NCBI GenBank assembly: GCA_016199065.1
Contig: JACQHK010000033.1
Location: forward strand, 1 to 41,485
Origin: Candidatus Microgenomates bacterium
GTDB taxonomy: Bacteria > Patescibacteriota > Microgenomatia > JACPZF01
DNA length: 41,485 nucleotides
Direction of reading: 5' to 3'
Notes under the pieces: generated by a model
What the model saw: only the letters and a program-made list of their open reading frames with translations
What the model was told of the DNA's origin: nothing
The model's database searches: none
Made by a program: the position numbers and the translations under genes
In this document: piece after piece, positions 40,837 to 41,485 of the stretch
Numbering within the stretch: the stretch's first letter is position 1
Layout of the letters: each line of letters begins with the position of its first letter

Positions 40837-41485
40837 ATGGCACAAAATAATCTCCGTCAATCCCTCGTGTATTTACTGCTGTCGGGAATTTTTCTAATCG
40901 CCTTTTTGGTACGGGTGATCAACTTGGCAAATTTTCCGGTCGGATTTCACAACGACGAGGTTTCCATAGGATATAGCGCATACTCTTTATTGCAGACAGG
41001 AAAAGATAGAAGCGGCGAAATGTTACCTTTGTCAATCGATCAGTTTGGTGATTTCAGACCGGCGGGTTATTTTTATTTAGCAGCGGTCTCGGAAAAAGTT
41101 TTCGGAGTTAACGAATTTGCCGTAAGATTTCCCGCCGCATTATTTGGTTCACTGTTAATTTTTGCCGGTTATCAATTGGCTCTTGTTCTTTTCAAAAATA
41201 AACCGATCGCCCTGCTTTTTGCTTTAAACGTTGCCCTAAATCCTTGGCTTATAATAGTTTCCCGCTCGTCCTCGGAAAGTATAGTTAGCCTTTTTTTGGG
41301 CACACTGGGGATAATTTTCTGGCTTAATGGATTAGAGAATAAAAAAATAAAACAAATTGTCCTAGCCTGCATTATGTTTACAGGTAGTTTTTTATTTTAT
41401 CATTCCGCACGTTTATTCGTGCCTTTGTTTTTAGTTTCGTTATTGGCGCTGACCTTTTTTCAAACAACAATAAAAAATAAAAAAA
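40837..41485 (+). CDS. GT-C glycosyltransferase 5, 3' end beyond the window
   Basis: An open frame of 216 codons from the ATG at 40837 runs off the right edge; it was found by reading the sequence. The first helix (about 10-30) is followed by FHNDEVSIGYSAYSLLQTG with the DE acids, and FRPAGYFYLAAVSEKVFG, which match PMT-type enzymes. At least five membrane segments are visible. It begins 1 nt after the previous stop codon and continues the operon. Confidence 0.8.
   Translation, partial: MAQNNLRQSLVYLLLSGIFLIAFLVRVINLANFPVGFHNDEVSIGYSAYSLLQTGKDRSGEMLPLSIDQFGDFRPAGYFYLAAVSEKVFGVNEFAVRFPAALFGSLLIFAGYQLALVLFKNKPIALLFALNVALNPWLIIVSRSSSESIVSLFLGTLGIIFWLNGLENKKIKQIVLACIMFTGSFLFYHSARLFVPLFLVSLLALTFFQTTIKNKK

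Noticed and set aside
1-41485. CRISPR arrays, tRNA or rRNA genes
   Set aside because: No regular direct repeats with spacers and no T-arm or rRNA-like segments were found in the spacers by eye.

Overview
This AT-rich, densely coded 41.5 kb window reads as a chromosomal segment of a Candidate Phyla Radiation (Patescibacteria) bacterium, plausibly a Microgenomates relative. That is an inference from the gene content: a half-length TsaB, surface proteins with Thr/Pro linkers and C-terminal anchors, long runs of nucleotide-sugar epimerases and GT-C membrane glycosyltransferases, and small GC-rich hairpins scattered through AT-rich spacers. Standard stop usage is supported by an intact release factor 2 gene and by many genes ending in TGA. 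No rRNA, tRNA, CRISPR array, transposase or phage gene was found.

Layout. 1-2.9 kb: the start of a membrane protein, a DUF1232 protein, a cupin, then a minus-strand SOS-type operon (lexA, a small DUF6504-like protein, a Y-family DNA polymerase) behind a promoter whose spacer is filled by a perfect palindrome. 3.1-10.3 kb: housekeeping and unknown genes, including a membrane-anchored methyltransferase, a short gene broken by an in-frame TAG, an orphan gene, a SurA-N-like protein, an HD hydrolase, a PAP2 phosphatase, an NRAMP-like transporter, prfB and a membrane-anchored unknown. 10.3-13.2 kb: ftsE, ftsX and a secreted coiled-coil M23 protein whose catalytic motifs occur in permuted order. 13.4-15.6 kb: a lamin-tail surface protein and the t6A genes tsaE, tsaC and short tsaB. 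15.6-20.6 kb: a sugar methyltransferase and a GT2 on the minus strand, rmlD and galE, and an anchored unknown. 20.6-27.3 kb: a HAD phosphatase, a methyltransferase, a four-helix-bundle protein, a 903-residue surface protein and a CAP-domain protein. 27.3-41.5 kb: one long plus-strand glycan cluster with rmlA, rmlB, ugd, rmd, gmd, a UDP-xylose synthase-like gene, two polyprenyl-phosphate glycosyltransferases and five GT-C enzymes, the last running off the end.

The glycan genes fit together. The epimerase block can make dTDP-, GDP- and UDP-activated deoxy sugars and pentoses. The GT2 enzymes would load sugars onto a lipid carrier, and the GT-C enzymes would transfer them outside the membrane. 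The exported proteins with Ser/Thr/Pro linkers are possible acceptors. FtsEX with the M23 protein is the likely division-linked wall-cleavage module.

Three features stand out. The M23 peptidase looks circularly permuted with all zinc ligands kept. A dispersed repeat folds into a hairpin with compensatory base changes between copies and sits upstream of lexA, rmlD and the CAP gene. Many first genes of transcripts have a -10 box only 4-9 nt from the start codon, so leaderless mRNAs appear common, while internal genes such as gmd have strong Shine-Dalgarno sites.
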